NCBI RefSeq assembly: GCF_000182565.1
Contig: NW_015971544.1
Coordinates: 60,622-124,621 of the forward strand
Reading direction: 5' to 3'
From: Spizellomyces punctatus DAOM BR117
Lineage: Eukaryota > Chytridiomycota > Chytridiomycetes > Spizellomycetales > Spizellomycetaceae
DNA length: 64,000 bases
The position numbers and the translations under genes were made by a program. Positions 36,380 to 48,016 of the stretch are shown here, one piece after another. The notes beneath the pieces are model-generated. The model made no database searches. It saw only the letters and a program-made list of their open reading frames with translations, and was not told the DNA's origin. Within the stretch, counting starts at the first letter, position 1. The number at the start of each line of letters is the position of its first letter.

Positions 36380-37527
36380 CTGCTCATCAAGTTACGGTTG
36401 ACATTATACTATTTCCGTTAACGGGCGGTAAGAGTTTTTCCGCTATAGTACTTTAGCGAAACAGTTGTCCCATGCTGACGAGTGTACATCCGTTCATGAG
36501 CTTAACATTGTCCTTTCCGTCCCTGTATGGGTCTCTCCCAAAATTATAGGTGGGAGCAGTGGGCATCTTTCTCCCATAAAAGTCTGCTGGTCGATAATGG
36601 GGATAGCAGTGTTGGGAGAGGCCCTAGATCTGCGGTGTTTGGATGGATCCGGATTGATGATAAGATTTAATTCATTACGTAATGGCAAGGCAGAAGTGTG
36701 AAATCATGAGCCTCGCAAAATACGTTCATGCCTGTGTCATGATTACTCGTTTGCATGCAATACACATTGAGCAACCACGCATGAATATGGTGGATACCTG
36801 CCTTACTCACCCCCCACACTACCTGTTCGTAAAGAACGATTTGGCATCCTTTTCGTTCAACTGACGCCAACCACAAACCTTCTGAGACAGTGTATTGATC
36901 AGTGCACCCGAGTCAAATCCCTACAAGGGTTCTTTGTCCTCGTTAAAAAGATGCGTATGTGCCCCGTTTAAACCCCATAATCATGCACCAAGTAGCTTGC
37001 AACTCTGAAAGTAGGAGTCCTCTAAAATAAAATAAAAAAAAAAAAGGCGCGAACACCCGCCCAATCATTTATCCAAAAATAGAAATAGCCAATATGAAAT
37101 GTTTCTTTGTATCCCTAATGACCCAACCATAGTTCCGATAGTCTGGTAAGGGCCTCCAGTTGGAAGTTTGTTGCGGGTTAAGGCGAGATCACACCTTTTC
37201 GGACCTCACGGCCTTTTTGAACACTTTAAACGATTTTGGGATTATCATTTACTGCCTTGCATTCTTTGTCCGGTTTATTCGTTGCTTGTTGTCTGCCTGG
37301 GATCAGCATACCCATACCCCCCTCCGCCCCCCCACCCCCACCCCGCCGGCCGCTTGTCATCCGACACTTTATTACAATACCATGATGCTCGGTGGGTACC
37401 GCGCTAGAGATATTATGGTTCTGGCCAGCTTATTATCATCCGCCCGCTTCTACTTTTGGCTCATGCTTTCACCGTCTTATTGCCCTCAATGGCCACACCA
37501 ATGTGTGTCCCATCCTGTCATTCATCC
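36380..37527. other. Sparse region, possible upstream exons of the minus-strand gene
   Basis: Holds one coding-like minus-strand stretch (about 36918-36830) noted with the preceding gene, an A-rich run near 37030-37045, and a Pro-coding CCCC-rich tract near 37310-37350. No complete gene can be built from it. Confidence 0.4.
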
Positions 37528-38646
37528 ATGACAAAAATGTCAGCCCTGTCTGTCAACTCGCCGTTGACCGTTAATACCTCACCTTCTTCTTCTGGAGAGC
37601 GTTACATGGTAAGTAAGCCAAATCTGACATTTGAGCGGATGGCTAGCATCTGTCCATGGCAATGCCAATGGTTCATCTCTACCCGCCCATATTCGGTTGG
37701 AATTCTTATAACGGGCATTGACGTGTTCACACAGTGCCCCGTCAAATCCTGCCGCCAACTCTTCCAATACCGCGAGACCCTTGCACAGCACAGCCGCTCC
37801 CGACACAACCGAACATATGAACCCATCGTTCTTGATTCCACGCAAGAAGCTCCTGCTCCTCAACCCAGGCCTGCTAGGAACGGTTCTAATGCTCCTAGGC
37901 GATCAACAGACTTGTCTTCACCCGATGCCGCTCCTATCCCGCGTGAACTGGGATCGCTCTCTGAACCAGGATCTGATTCATCCGTTCAGCCTCGAATTAG
38001 TACTCGCTCAAAAAAGGTATTATCGCAATCATGTGTAGACCATGCTCTGGTTGATAAACTCATGCGGTGGCTATTTAGCGCAAAGTGGACGCACCTCCAC
38101 CCCCTAGTAAACGCCCCAAGCGTGGCAACGACAGGAAAGCTGTGGTAAATGCGCAGACTTGCAGGCGTTTATTCAAGGTTGGGAGTTCTCATCATATGTT
38201 CAGGATGAAGAACCGGTCCATGAAGAATCATCTGAACTGTGGAAGGAAATCCAGCAATTCGATGAGCACGCAAAGTTGATGACCAAATACGAGTATTGGA
38301 TGAACCGATATCAGCAGGATCTGCATGACATTATGGTATGCATTATGGGCATTCAATCCGCGGGAGAGCGGCGATCACAGCCCACGTTGCAACCAGTGTA
38401 TTAAACGTTTGCTGCTCACTCCAGGACCGCTACAAAGCAATGGCAGCCAACGAGCCAAACCCTGCGTCCATCATTAACCCCTTTGCAGATCGCATACGAG
38501 AACTGGAAGTAGAGGGTCAAGCCCTCAAAAGTCGCATCCAGCGTGTAGCCGAAAACGTCGAAACAGGCGTACTTGCGTCATTGCGAAGTCAACTGGCTGA
38601 AAAGGAAAGAGCCAGGAGGGAAGCTACTGAAGCAGGTGATGGTTGA
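37528..38646 (+). CDS. C2H2 zinc finger / coiled-coil nuclear protein, exon structure partly unresolved
   Basis: Exon 1 (37528-37608) ends GERYM and joins across a 126-nt intron to 37735, giving YMCPVKSCRQLFQYRE and on to LAQHSRSRH: a C-x4-C-x12-H-x4-H finger. The exon to 38016 is Ser/Pro-rich and ends TRSKK. A following exon 38079-38144 reads RKVDAPPPPSKRPKRGNDRK, together a strong KKRK-type nuclear signal. From about 38165 a coiled-coil region begins (AFIQGWEFSSYVQDE, LWKEIQQFDEHAKL), interrupted by a clear intron 38336-38424 and ending in a heptad-rich helix (RIRELEVEGQALKSRIQRV) with stop at 38646. The step 38145-38164 is anomalous: see findings. Probably a DNA- or chromatin-associated protein; target unknown. 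Confidence 0.65.
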
Positions 38647-40044
38647 CAAATCTCTGGCTAACCGGAATGGATGGGAACATTTGTTGGTTTTTATTATTGT
38701 ATATTGAGAAGGAGGAAGACAGAGAGCCGCCTTGCCTTGAGGCAACAGATGACCTCTTCCCATTGTATTGGGTCCATTCTTTAAAAATGCATACATGCGC
38801 TGTCTGGACAAAGAAAGTCAATAGATTAGTTTTTGTTATCCACTGACACTCTCACTTGACCACCAAGGATTGGCACTCAAAATCATGATCAAGACCATTT
38901 CGTAGACAACTTTTTGCATTGTGAATTGACGCTCCAACTGCAGGGCCTCGCTCGGCACAAGTGACGAATCGCTGCAGATGCGCGATTTTCTCTGTCAGTT
39001 CATGAGACTCTCTTCAAACTGTCCATGACATAGACTATGCACTTGGCATTATGTATGATTGAAAGGGGATATACATTCACTCGTCTGCCTCACGAAGGGT
39101 TGACGATATGATTTGATACTAGGTGGTCCAATTGCAAATCTATCTTTTACTCTGTAGAGTATAATGCTAGAAAGCGGGATACATGAAGATACATTGGTTG
39201 CCCTCATGCTACGAGCTAGGAATAACGCAAGGAACGTATGTTATCATGCAGCTATCATTCGTTATGCTTACTGCTCCTGTTTCGCAAGGGCAATTCCCTA
39301 CTAGTAACCCAAAACCATAAGTGAGCAAGCCATGCGATAGCTTTTTGCTGACCACCTGAATCGGGTCTTTGCGTTATCCATAAGCTGGCAATAGCTCCGA
39401 GTAGGCTCCGGAAACTCTATAACATACCATTCATGAAAACGGCGAGAGGATCGGCAGATTTGTTCTGCAAAAAGCTGACAGTGGGAGGCTTAGCATATTC
39501 CGATCTTGAAGCATTAGAAAATGGATCCCACTGTACATATTCGAACCAGTTGCCGCAATTACGTGAGATTTGTATGAATCCACATCCAACCAGTAGCCGG
39601 AACCAAAAGAACACTTCACATCAATTTGAACACCTCAAAGGGCGCCTTGTCGACAGAAATGCAGCCTCAGCGCAAGGAAAAGATTTTTGTTTTTGGGACG
39701 CTTTTTGAACAAATGGCAGAAAATAAAAAAAGAGGAGGAAAAATGCAAGTGTAATTCAACACTCTTTTGGTCGATATGTCGTTCGTATTTGGATGATTCG
39801 GCACATGCGTTCACAGCCGCTTCCCCCCCAATTTCACTGGAAAGAGCAATTCTTTTCTTTTTGCATCTTCTGGCCTTTTGGCGCTTAGTGATCAGCAATC
39901 TTGCACAAGCACAGAGGAAGGAATTCTTGTTCAACGTGGAAGGGAAGGAAGGCATTGGGAAAGCAATTCCTCTGAAAAAGAACGGGGAGGAGCTCTCACC
40001 ACTGACCAAAGAGCTTTTACCGTTGTTCCCCAAGAACATTTGCA
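38647..40044. other. Intergenic region upstream of the CAP gene
   Basis: About 1.4 kb without a supportable gene. Short frames exist on both strands near 39430-39620, including a Trp/Cys-containing minus-strand frame followed by a GTATGT site, but no partner exon or start was found. The last hundred bases are the probable promoter and leader of the CAP gene. Confidence 0.45.
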
Positions 40045-40900
40045 ATGGTCCATTATTCTACTGCTCTCCTTTCAGCTGCTGTCGTTGGTTTAGCCAGCAC
40101 AGTGGCAGCTCTTCCCACTGACATAAAAACCTCAAAGAACGTCGCTGTCGGTATTCCCGTCCTCCTCGACTCTAACGTACCATTGAATACTACCTTCCCT
40201 GGGAATGAAAACGAACTCGTTGACTATGAAGATGACCCATTCCCCGACGATTTGGAAGTGGAGTTGGAGAACCCTGCCGGCTTGGAAGAACGTGACCTCG
40301 AAAAACGAATGACGGCAACCCAGTACTGGCGTCAGACGTGTGTTGGCCGGCACAACCAAGCTCGCCAGCAGGTTGGCGTGCCACAACTCCAATACGATAC
40401 TGGACTGGAGGCGAAAGCTTGCAAGTGGGGTGCATATTTAGCTCAATACAACAAGTTTGAGCACGGTAGTACGGGGGAGAATCTGTACAAGGCTTGGTCC
40501 AGCCAGGCGTTTGATGATACAAAGAAGCTCAAGAGTTGTCAAACTGCCACAGATTCTTGGTGGAGAGAGATTTCCTGTACGTTATCTGCTTTAACTAAAC
40601 ATGTTGGCATCAACCCGTCTCACACAATGTCCACGTTACAGACTACAGATACGGTCAAAAAGTCGGCACAGGCAACTTCCACGCCTATGGACACTATACC
40701 CAACTCATCTGGAAGAAAAGCCAACGCGTCGGCTGCTGCGCACAACGTTCTGGAGATCGTCGCACCAATGTTGTCGTGTGCAGATATGACCCACCGTAAG
40801 TGCAAGAATAGGCATCCGCTTCACATTCCGTCAAATGTATTCTGAACAAGCCATACGTTTCTGTCGCAGTGGCAACTACATCAATCAGTTGCCCTACTAG
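40045..40900 (+). CDS. Secreted CAP-superfamily (SCP/PR-1) protein with Kex2-type pro-region
   Basis: Three exons (40045-40576, 40642-40795, 40870-40900) give 238 residues. The signal peptide is residues 1-23 or so (MVHYSTALLSAAVVGLASTVAA); an acidic pro-region rich in Asp/Glu ends LEKR at 85-88, a Kex2-like dibasic site, immediately before the CAP fold. CAP signatures: CVGRHNQARQQVGVPQL, KFEHGSTGENLY, GHYTQLIWKKSQRVGCC and VVCRYDPPGNYINQLPY. Family members are exported, disulphide-stabilised, and in yeast (Pry proteins) bind sterols and fatty acids; plant-interacting fungi use relatives as defence modulators. The last two blocks appear only after splicing of the two introns. The mature protein should be about 150 residues. 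Confidence 0.94.
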
Positions 40901-41997
40901 ATCCGGTCCCCGTTCTACAAGAGTAACCTCTTGCATTTGAGATCCCGCCCGTGGCTCGAGTAATTGTCCATTTTCTATGACACAAACACATCCCCAGATC
41001 TCTTTTCTGCAACGCTGACTAAAGGCAGGCCCTTTATAGACGTTACATAACACTACAGTAGACATGTGTTTTAGAACTAGTGGTAGATGATGATTTTTTT
41101 TTATGCATTGTTTTGCCTATTGTTTTCACAAGTTCTGTTTGGCTATTGATCTCAGTTCTAGGTAAATACAAGCCCTTTTCCAGTGATTTGCGAATGCGTT
41201 TGAAGATTGCATGGCAGACAGATTGTTATTTGGCCATATGCTACAGATTCCGTAATGCATCTGGTACTTGGAAATCCACAACTGGAGCAACTCTCGCTCA
41301 GGAGACGTGAAGCTAAGAACTCGGAGCTATCCTTAACACCATACCTGGCGGTATTATCGCTGTCCAGTGCAAGTATCATGTCCCCAAAGGACTTATTTTG
41401 TGCCAGTGCAGTATTGTTTCAACGTAGTATTGCTTCATGGCAATGAATACACTACTTTGAAATACTGTCCATACTCACTAGTGTTCCAACACGTGTAATG
41501 TAACATTATTGCAGCTCTCTCCCTAACCAGGATATAAATAGCGACAAAACCTCAGGAACGAGACGGCGGATGCATGTTCTGGGTATTTTGGCAAACGGGA
41601 CATGTATTCAATGTTGTGTGAAATATTACTTGTCGTTTTGGCCTTGGCGATTTTGTTTTTTTGGCTTTCTCAGGACAGCGATCTGGCGCTGGTTCAGTGA
41701 ATTATTCAAAAAAGGTGCTTGCGATTATCTTGAGGATTGGACTTTGGCAGAGTTGTGGTTTTTCTAATCCGTTATTTTAAAAGTTTTCAATTGTACATAC
41801 ATATCGATTCCTGTTTTCCACAACCGGCGCTGGCCTCACCCATGCAGTAACAGATTGCTCGACTTTCGCGCCCACAGCCGTCGTTCACGCTTCCCACTGC
41901 CAATCTTCCTATTGTTCGTCGACGACCCTCTAGGCTGGTCCTGAGGTAATCTCCGCGTCAAATCTCCACTTCCCTCGCACTATCCCTTCTATAAGAG
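40901..41997. promoter_or_regulatory. Intergenic region and presumed RasGEF promoter
   Basis: No supportable gene; the short frame near 41570-41767 lacks any recognisable pattern. A pyrimidine-rich stretch at about 41945-41990 leads into the ATG at 41998 and looks like a fungal core promoter or leader. Confidence 0.45.
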
Positions 41998-44900
41998 ATG
42001 CACGCTATTCGGAGTGCAGCTGCCGATGCAGCATCCAAAACGGTACCAAAGGTAAGGACGAAATAGTAGACTGCAGTTTGTATTTGATTTATAGGTGGAT
42101 GAGAGCATCGAGCTAAATTTACGTATTCCTCAATAGGACAGTTACTTTGCTCAACTCAAAGTCCTCAACGGCATTCTCCTACAACTCAAATCCGCCGAAT
42201 TCACATCAGATGGTGCGTCCAAGCGCTTTGCTTGCAAACGTGAGGCTTTGGCTCTAACCAGGTAGTGCAGGACGACCCGAGCGGCAGGATGATCGGATAG
42301 AGCTATTGGGCATGTGTCGGCAGTGCATTGATACTATGGAGGGAGTGTTGAGGCAGGCGGATGGTCGATCGCAGACCAAGCAGCCAAAGGCCGGTCCTTC
42401 GCTGCCGCCGAAACCAAAATTGACAATTCGTGAGTTGCTCTTCAAAGAAAAATGTGTTTCATCCGGCTTGGTTCTTATCAGCTTGAGGGTATTTGGCAGA
42501 ACCAATAACGGACAGAGATTCGATTGCAAGCAATCCCTTCATGGACGCTTCGGAACACACTCCCGTAAACGACAAGCAGCTTACCTCCGTTGCAGCACAA
42601 AACAGCGGGACAGGTCCTCCACCGCAAATTAGTCTTTCAAGCCGAGAGTCGGATGATCTTTTCTCACCCTACAGTCCAAGGCCATCAGGCTCAAACGGTA
42701 GCACCCTGGAAAACCCGAAACCAAAGCATGTTCGACCGTGGGCATCTCCCGATATACCACCATCGCCTCTACTTGTTCAGTACAGAGAACTCAACTCTCA
42801 GCTGTACGAAGCAATGGGACGACCTGGTTTGGAAAAGGGGCCAAGTTCTGCATCACTTTATCATGATGGAGAAGAACATCCTACCACACCCCAACGGTTG
42901 GAAAGTGCGCCTACCCACAGGCGATCCCTCTCGGACGGCGCCACTACCGTGCGAAGTAAACTCGCCCGAGTAATTTACCAAATCCTTCTAGCAGCCAGCG
43001 CCGCAAATGTTACCACTTTCCGTCCTGTTGTCGTCGCCTTTGAGTTGTGTCTGATTGATCAAAAGATATTTGACAAGCTCCGTCCTGCTGATATGATTAA
43101 CCACCGACCACCTAATAACCCCTCGCCGTCAGTTCACGCCTCGACAGAATTCTTCAATTACCTTACCCGGATGATTGAATTTTCGATTCTGGAGCCAGTC
43201 GAAGCGGGGGATAGAGCCGTTGTGATTCACTCTTGGACCAAAGTTGCGTGGAATCTGTACCAACTGAGGAATTTGCAGTCTCTGAAGGCTATCGTCAGTG
43301 CATTAGGGACTCCCCCTATAGCACGATTGAAGAGGACATGGGGTCTAGTGCCAAAGAAATCAATGACAACGTTGGAGCAGTTGCGGGAATTGTTATCGGA
43401 GCAAAACAATTACACTGCGTATCGTGAATGGCTTGCCCGAAGCGTAACGAGACCTATGGTTCCCTTCTTGGGAGTTTACATGCACGACATAACGTATCTC
43501 CTCGCCCTCGCGAAAAAGGATGGAACTTCACCAGCGTCGGATAAACGTCTCAAAGAGATCTTTGACCAAATGGAGTTTTACCAAGCGGGGCAAAAGTATG
43601 CGTATGAGCAGTTGACTGCTCTGTTACGGTTGGAAAAAAAGTCTGGTGCACTGGGATTCAAGAAACAGCAGAAATCGGGGATCAGTTCTCGTGCTCCCCC
43701 AGAGCTGCTTCCTTTGCGCGAAGCAGATGATGAGACGGTTGGCCAATTTGTGGGGCACTGGATCTTGTCACGGAAGTGGTACACTGAGAAGGAAATGGAT
43801 GCGCTTTCGCTTGCCAGGGAGCCCCGACATATTACAGAGTCGACCACCCCCAACAGCAGCAACTCAACACCTCTCTCCCAAATCGTTATTGAGGATGTCA
43901 TGTCAGAGCCTATTCCGGATTTCGGCGGATCAGGATATGATTATCTAGCAGCCAACAACATTGCGGTACCACCAGAGTTTTTTGGTGGGGTCAATGCTGC
44001 ATCCATTTTGAGTGAACTAAAGCAAAACCGGAAGCGCATGTCAGCCGGAGCCATGTTGATGGAAGCTTTGAAAGGGAGTGCACTTTCATTCGGATCGAAG
44101 AAGCAAGCGTCGATACCTAGACGACGAAGCATGGGTGCTGTTAATGGCATTGCAGAAAATGTTGCGACTGCTAGTGGTAAATCTGATGTTTCCGGAGCGG
44201 ACGATGACGGGCGTAGTTCTGTGACGAGTTCTAGTAGTGAGTGGAGCTTGAGCAGTTTGAAGAGTCTAGTCTTTGAGGGTGAGGAAGGTGGAGATAAGGG
44301 TCGAGATGGATTGGATGGAGAGGAGCGATACACGGATCATGGAGACGGGAGATCTTCAGACTCTCAGTCCATAACAAAACAGGGCAAACCTTCGTTGGGC
44401 TGGCTGTCCACTGAGCTCAAATCGCGCATCGAACAAATGTCCACTACACCACCAGGCTCAACATCCAATGGAACGACCAGCGGGAGTGTCCAATCACCCG
44501 CATCAGAAGCAAGCCCACGTACCAACAAGCGACAGCAAAACCGTATCTCAGCCATTTTCACCGGATTTGTAGGTGGAGGGGCCTCATCCAACAACAGTGC
44601 ACTACCCGAGAAACTGGCCAATCATGCCGAGACCCATGCTGAGAGCGACGCTTTCCCCTCAAATCACCGTAATGTTTCTGGGAAAAGAGGGTTCGGCTAC
44701 GTTCCTGGAAGCCCATCCTCTCACATATCGTCTCTCGCACCTTCCTCATCACGTTCCCATCGCCGAACTCAATCCACCCCGCATGCGCGGTTTACAGACG
44801 CTTCCTCAGACGCACAAGCCCACACGCAACCAAAGCGAGATCTGCACAAAAACCATCTGGCAGGGGAAGCAGATGCACATGGACCACCTCCGCGCCCGAT

Positions 44901-45765
44901 CCCCCCAAATCGGCGCGGAGAAAGCTTTAATGGAGATCCATTTAAAGATGGTCCGGAGAACCATGTGCCACGCATTGCCCCAAAGAGCAGTTTGTCAAAA
45001 GCCGAAGTGTTACATGAGGATGGGAGGACACGGTCGCAGTCTCATCCACCTCCACCGCCTATTCATCAGCCTCCGCCCAGACCTCCTCCGCCGAAGCGTG
45101 ATGCCCCAACACCGCATCCCGCTTCACATGCTTCCATATCACATGCTCCCGCATCTCATTCTCCTGCGTCTCATTCTCTGTCATCTTCTCATTCAGGGGT
45201 CTCTCATTCTGTAGCATCCTCTCACTCGCATCCAATACCATCGCATGCAGAACACGATGAAAGCGGATGGAGAAAACAATCTTCAACCGGACGGTGGACA
45301 CTTCATCAAACTGGATCCGACAAAGGATACCAGGGCGATGCAGAATTTAGACAAGGTCATGAACCCAAAGATGGTGGAAATATCTCTTCTTCGACTCCCA
45401 CAACAGCACCTACTCAAAGGCACCATCGTACACCAACCCCCTTCAAACATCCCCCATTAATTCCGCAACAATCCACACATCAGCAATCCATATCCCATCA
45501 TCCCCCAACCCACCAGCCCGCATCCTACCACCCGTCACCACAAAGACTCCTCCGTCCAGAAGATGACCATATCAAAAGGCAGCCACATCGGTACACATGG
45601 ACGCCAACCACAGCCGCGCCAACCATACCAAGATCCTCAGAAAGGCCCACACCGTCGGCTCCACCGGCCGTTCCACCAAAGCCTCCCGGTATGAGGGAAG
45701 CGGGAAGGGAGGCGGTGGGAAGGGAACCACCAGTCGTACCGCCGAAACCTGGCAGAAGGACGTAA
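41998..45765 (+). CDS. Ras-type guanine nucleotide exchange factor (CDC25 catalytic domain) with proline-rich tail
   Basis: Four exons (41998-42051, 42137-42212, 42262-42429, 42500-45765) give 1187 residues. The N terminus is helical (SYFAQLKVLNGILLQLKSAEF). Residues about 250-480 are the RasGEF domain: HASTEFFNYLTRMIEF, IHSWTKVAWNLYQLRN, LKAIVSALGTPPIARLKRTW and VPFLGVYMHDITYL, in the family order; I saw no RasGEF-N block upstream. The long C-terminal part is disordered, with a Ser/His-rich repeat (about 45115-45255), PPPPIHQPPPRPPPPKR and a final VPPKPGRRT, which are SH3 ligand types. Predicted to load a Ras/Rap-like GTPase with GTP at a membrane. Which GTPase cannot be read from sequence. 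Confidence 0.92.
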
Positions 45766-45956
45766 AAGATCTATGTACAATGCTGGCGTTTGAGAAGATG
45801 AAAATAACGTTTTATTTTTTTTTTTCTATTCCTTCAACGCGGTCCTTTTCTTACTGAGACTAGTTTACATCAGATGGAAGTAGTAAAGCGAATAATGACA
45901 CATTAGAAACATTATTCTTGGTACAAGATGCAGGTCTAGCCTCCAAGTCAATGCAA

Positions 45957-47423
45957 TTACCAAAGACTTGAAAACATCTTCCCCATTCCTACAACAATCT
46001 CACTAATTTCTCTTGCCAACTGTCCCATGGCCCATCCAATTGGTTGAATAATATACGCATTGATAGCCGACCCGACAGCCATAATCCCCCTCCAAATAGG
46101 AACAATGACGTACTCGCTCAGTATACCCGCTACAAAAGCGATACCGCTTCCGATTTGGGTGATACACCACCAGATGGGGCTAAGAATGAAATCCCGGATC
46201 CCTCGTCCCAGAAAACACAGCAAGCGCCATAACGGTGAGAAAATCCATCCAACCAATCCTCTCCAAACCCATGAGACAAACTTGACGATTGCTTCACCAA
46301 TGACTCGGGAGATATACCAGCACCCGTCCCACACTGCAACAATGCCTTTCCAGATCCATCCCAGAATGACCCCTATGCCACGGAATATGGGGAGAAGGAT
46401 GTAGTTGTAGAGCGCCTTTACTATCGCAACTATGAAATTGCCCGCTGGTGCGAGGATGTAGTTGTACAATCCTTTGAGGAGGAGAACGATGAAGGCGTAT
46501 ATGGGATGAATAATCCATGTGTAGATGAAATCCAGAATCGTAGATACGATGAACCAGATTCCCCTGCATATCCATGCCATACCTCGACCAATGGGGTGAA
46601 GGACGTAGGTCCAAATAGCATTACATCCGATCTCGGCTCCTTTAACACCCATTGAAAGAACCCATCCTATCCCATTTCCAATCGGTACGACGATATAGTT
46701 CCAGAAAGGTACCACTGTCCAGGTCCACACGAACTCTATGCATGTCCCCAATAACTTGAAGATCCATTCAACGCCCCATATCAGGCCTTTGGCAACTGGT
46801 ACAATCACGTACTTCCAAGTGAATTTGGGAAGGAGATATAGGATAAAGTACAATGGGAAGAACATGAAACTGAGGAATTTGATAACTGGGGAGCGCGGCG
46901 CGGGAGGGTAATATGATGGTGGGTGTGCTTCGACGGAGGGTTCGGTTCGTCCGATGCTGTCGCCATAGGATGGTGGGAGTTCTTTCGAATCATGAGTTTC
47001 AGTGTGACCTTTTGCGAATGCTGGTGCTGCATCAATGATGATCGAGACTCGATCGCCTTGCGAATCATCGGCTTCGTGATCACTTTCGTATGATTGGACG
47101 GGGACAATGTCGGGTACACCAGCAACGCCTAAAGATGATTGTGGTGGACAGTGATATATTGGACTTGACGGTGGATGCGCAGCCTGGGATGGTACATCTA
47201 TTGTGGTGTGCAGGAGGAAGGCACTCTCATGATTTGCTGCGGACGGCTGGGTGTCTTGGTCTTCTATCACCATGTCTGTTGTGACAGAAGAGTTTGTCGG
47301 CTCTTTGATGGTTTGGTAGTCCTCCATTCCAGCTTTTGGTACCTGGACTAAATCATCGAGAAGGTCTTCTCGCCTGGTCCTTAAAATAAACGCCCTATAA
47401 ACAAAGCAAGGCCTCCGCCTCAT
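45957..47423 (-). CDS. Protein with disordered N terminus and a long array of hydrophobic Pro-containing repeats
   Basis: No intron needed; 488 residues from the upstream ATG at 47423, or 456 from the more natural in-frame ATG at 47327 (MEDYQTIKEPTNSS). The N-terminal third is acidic and disordered and ends LPPSYGDSIG...PPSYYPPAP, where PPSY could bind WW domains. From about 46900 to the stop the chain is a continuous Trp/Ile/Gly-rich array of units such as IHPIYAFIVLLLKGLYNYI, LAPAGNFIVAIVKALYNYI and IVPIWRGIMAVGSAINAYI, each with Pro at position 3 and Tyr-Ile/Val at the end. It could be a many-pass membrane protein or an amphipathic membrane-lying solenoid. I do not know the family. Confidence 0.8.
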   Translation of the reverse strand: MRRRPCFVYRAFILRTRREDLLDDLVQVPKAGMEDYQTIKEPTNSSVTTDMVIEDQDTQPSAANHESAFLLHTTIDVPSQAAHPPSSPIYHCPPQSSLGVAGVPDIVPVQSYESDHEADDSQGDRVSIIIDAAPAFAKGHTETHDSKELPPSYGDSIGRTEPSVEAHPPSYYPPAPRSPVIKFLSFMFFPLYFILYLLPKFTWKYVIVPVAKGLIWGVEWIFKLLGTCIEFVWTWTVVPFWNYIVVPIGNGIGWVLSMGVKGAEIGCNAIWTYVLHPIGRGMAWICRGIWFIVSTILDFIYTWIIHPIYAFIVLLLKGLYNYILAPAGNFIVAIVKALYNYILLPIFRGIGVILGWIWKGIVAVWDGCWYISRVIGEAIVKFVSWVWRGLVGWIFSPLWRLLCFLGRGIRDFILSPIWWCITQIGSGIAFVAGILSEYVIVPIWRGIMAVGSAINAYIIQPIGWAMGQLAREISEIVVGMGKMFSSLW

Positions 47424-48016
47424 TTGTCCGACAGATCGGTCAGCGAAGGCTTAGTAACGCGTTTACACAGCCTGCCAACAACATCCACGGAGACAAACTG
47501 AAAACATATCACAAAATCGACACAATTCAGATATGGAACTGCAGAGGCACGGTACATGTCACATCGTAGCAACGTTAAGATATATACAAGGCATTCAGTT
47601 ATTGAGTAAGCCGGATTTGGAGGGTTGTGTAAATCTTAAGCTGGGGTACGATATCATGGTGTATTGGGCTGAAGACAAGTACCAAATCCCCAATGATTCG
47701 GGTGATAAAAGTTGTTGTTGTGTTGAGGTCATTTGTTGAGGAATGGTTGCTTGCAAGCAAATGATCCACAGAAAGAAGGCTCGTCCTACTGCTTTGTGCC
47801 GTCGTGGAAGTGTTCAAAAATCGGATGCTAAAAAATGGCAAATTCAACGAGCCGCCAAACTGTGCCACGCGTAAAGGCACAGTTGTGTTCGGGCAATCCT
47901 TCGGCTGTCGAATTTCGCTTCGTCGTCGCTATTTTTTTAGAGGGCCTCATCGCCGTCGTTTTTCCTTTCCAACAAGTTCATTTCACATAGAAAATATCAT
48001 TATAGACTTGTCATGA
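47424..48016. promoter_or_regulatory. Divergent spacer; leader contains an out-of-frame upstream ATG
   Basis: About 590 bases between two divergent genes. The plus-strand leader carries an ATG at 48013 with G at -3, four bases before the assigned start at 48017, which has T at -3. The upstream frame is 15 codons long and stops at 48060, overlapping the main frame. No gene or RNA otherwise visible. Confidence 0.5.

Noticed and set aside
39417-39720. Minus-strand frame with Trp/Cys-rich peptide and a GTATGT site
   Set aside because: Looks mildly protein-like, but there is no start, no second exon and the opposite strand is open too.
41570-41767. 65-codon plus-strand frame rich in Trp and Phe
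   Set aside because: AT-rich chance frame without context or motif.
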